Below, piece after piece: positions 7,864 through 8,591 of a stretch of 8,591 nt of DNA. This DNA is from an uncultured Pseudomonadota bacterium (GTDB lineage Bacteria > Pseudomonadota > Gammaproteobacteria > Burkholderiales > Usitatibacteraceae). How positions within the stretch are numbered: position 1 is the first letter of the stretch; each line of letters starts with the position of its first letter. The notes beneath the pieces are model-generated. The model saw only the letters and a list, made by a program, of their open reading frames with translations. It searched no databases and was not told where the DNA came from. A program made the translations under genes and the position numbers. The DNA lies in the NCBI GenBank assembly GCA_946885905.1, contig CAMPHL010000078.1, forward strand, positions 1-8,591, read 5' to 3'.

Positions 7864-8588
7864 TCTCGCTCAGGAACGTCTCCAAGTGGTACGGCAGCTT
7901 CCAGGTGCTCGCCGATTGCTCGACCGAGCTCGCCAAGGGCGAGGTGGTGGTGGTCTGCGGGCCCTCGGGCAGCGGCAAGTCCACGCTGGTGAAGTGCGTG
8001 AACGGCCTCGAGCCCTTCGAGAAAGGGGAGATCCTCGTGGACGGCATCTCCGTGGGGGACCCGAAGACCAACCTGCCGAAGCTGCGCTCGCGCGTGGGGA
8101 TGGTCTTCCAGCACTTCGAGCTCTTTCCGCACATGACCGTGGCGCAGAACCTGCGGCTCGGCCAGGTGAAGGTGCTCGGGCGCAGCGAGGCGGAGGCGGA
8201 CGACAAGGGCGCGAGGCTCCTCGACCGCGTGGGGCTCCTCGCGCACAAGGACAAGTTCCCCGGCCAACTGTCGGGCGGCCAGCAACAGCGCGTCGCGATC
8301 GCCCGGGCCCTGTGCATGGACCCGATCGCGATGCTATTCGACGAGCCCACCTCCGCCCTCGATCCCGAGATGATCAACGAGGTGCTCGACGTGATGGTGG
8401 AGCTCGCGCGCGAAGGCATGACGATGATGGTCATCACGCACGAGATGGGCTTCGCGCGCAAGGTCGCCCACCGCGTGATCTTCATGGATGGCGGGCGCAT
8501 CGTCGAGGACGCGCCGAAGGACGACTTCTTCGGCAAGCCGCGCTCGGAGCGGGCGCAGGTCTTCCTTTCGAAGATCCTGCAGCACTGA
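7860..8588 (+). CDS. gltL: Glutamate/aspartate ABC transporter ATP-binding subunit
   Basis: 242 residues, full length for the polar amino-acid ATPase family. Visible motifs: A-loop Tyr11, Walker A GPSGSGKST at 34-42, Q-loop Gln84 in MVFQHFELFPHMT, ABC signature LSGGQQQR at 137-144, Walker B AMLFDEP at 157-163, D-loop SALD at 165-168, and switch His194 in ITHEMGF. All catalytic residues are intact, so it should hydrolyse ATP and drive import through GltJK. It acts as a dimer on the cytoplasmic face. It starts at the ATGA overlap with gltK and ends three bases before the window edge, so whether the operon continues cannot be seen. Confidence 0.95.
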   Translation: MISLRNVSKWYGSFQVLADCSTELAKGEVVVVCGPSGSGKSTLVKCVNGLEPFEKGEILVDGISVGDPKTNLPKLRSRVGMVFQHFELFPHMTVAQNLRLGQVKVLGRSEAEADDKGARLLDRVGLLAHKDKFPGQLSGGQQQRVAIARALCMDPIAMLFDEPTSALDPEMINEVLDVMVELAREGMTMMVITHEMGFARKVAHRVIFMDGGRIVEDAPKDDFFGKPRSERAQVFLSKILQH

Positions 8589-8591
8589 CTA

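Overview
The window is GC-rich proteobacterial chromosome. Codon use, the gltIJKL gene order and the DUF6502/DUF5666 gene pair suggest a betaproteobacterium or close relative, but no marker gene fixes the taxon. It holds seven protein-coding genes in three blocks and no tRNA, rRNA, CRISPR array, insertion sequence or phage gene that I can see.

Block 1 (minus strand, 1-3336). A secreted protein of unknown function (2515-3336) is followed, on the same strand, by a large soluble hybrid sensor histidine kinase (2424 to beyond the left edge). The kinase has three PAS-type regions, HisKA, HATPase_c and a C-terminal receiver domain. A C/G-rich hairpin followed by a T-run separates the two genes.

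Block 2 (plus strand, 3405-5357). This block is divergent from block 1 across a 68-bp gap that contains a perfect 23-nt hairpin and a 10-bp palindrome. It encodes a DUF6502-family protein and a DUF5666-type outer-membrane lipoprotein. The two are joined in one uninterrupted 650-codon frame. The lipoprotein nevertheless has its own Shine-Dalgarno sequence, start codon and lipobox. The junction carries a perfect 54-bp palindrome (4099-4152) exactly where the DUF6502 protein should finish. This is the most unusual object in the window: either a real inverted duplication that removed a stop codon, or an assembly error.

Block 3 (plus strand, 5458-8588). This is a complete glutamate/aspartate-type ABC importer operon: periplasmic binding protein gltI, permeases gltJ and gltK, and ATPase gltL. 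gltJ-gltK-gltL are translationally coupled by 1-nt and 4-nt overlaps. gltI is separated from gltJ by a hairpin that probably lowers permease expression relative to the binding protein.

Three related CCCCTCCC...GGGAGGGG inverted repeats lie directly after the stop codons of the secreted-protein, lipoprotein and gltI genes. An 18-of-20-base match is shared by the leaders of the secreted-protein gene and gltI. No gene-free stretch exceeds about 100 bp.
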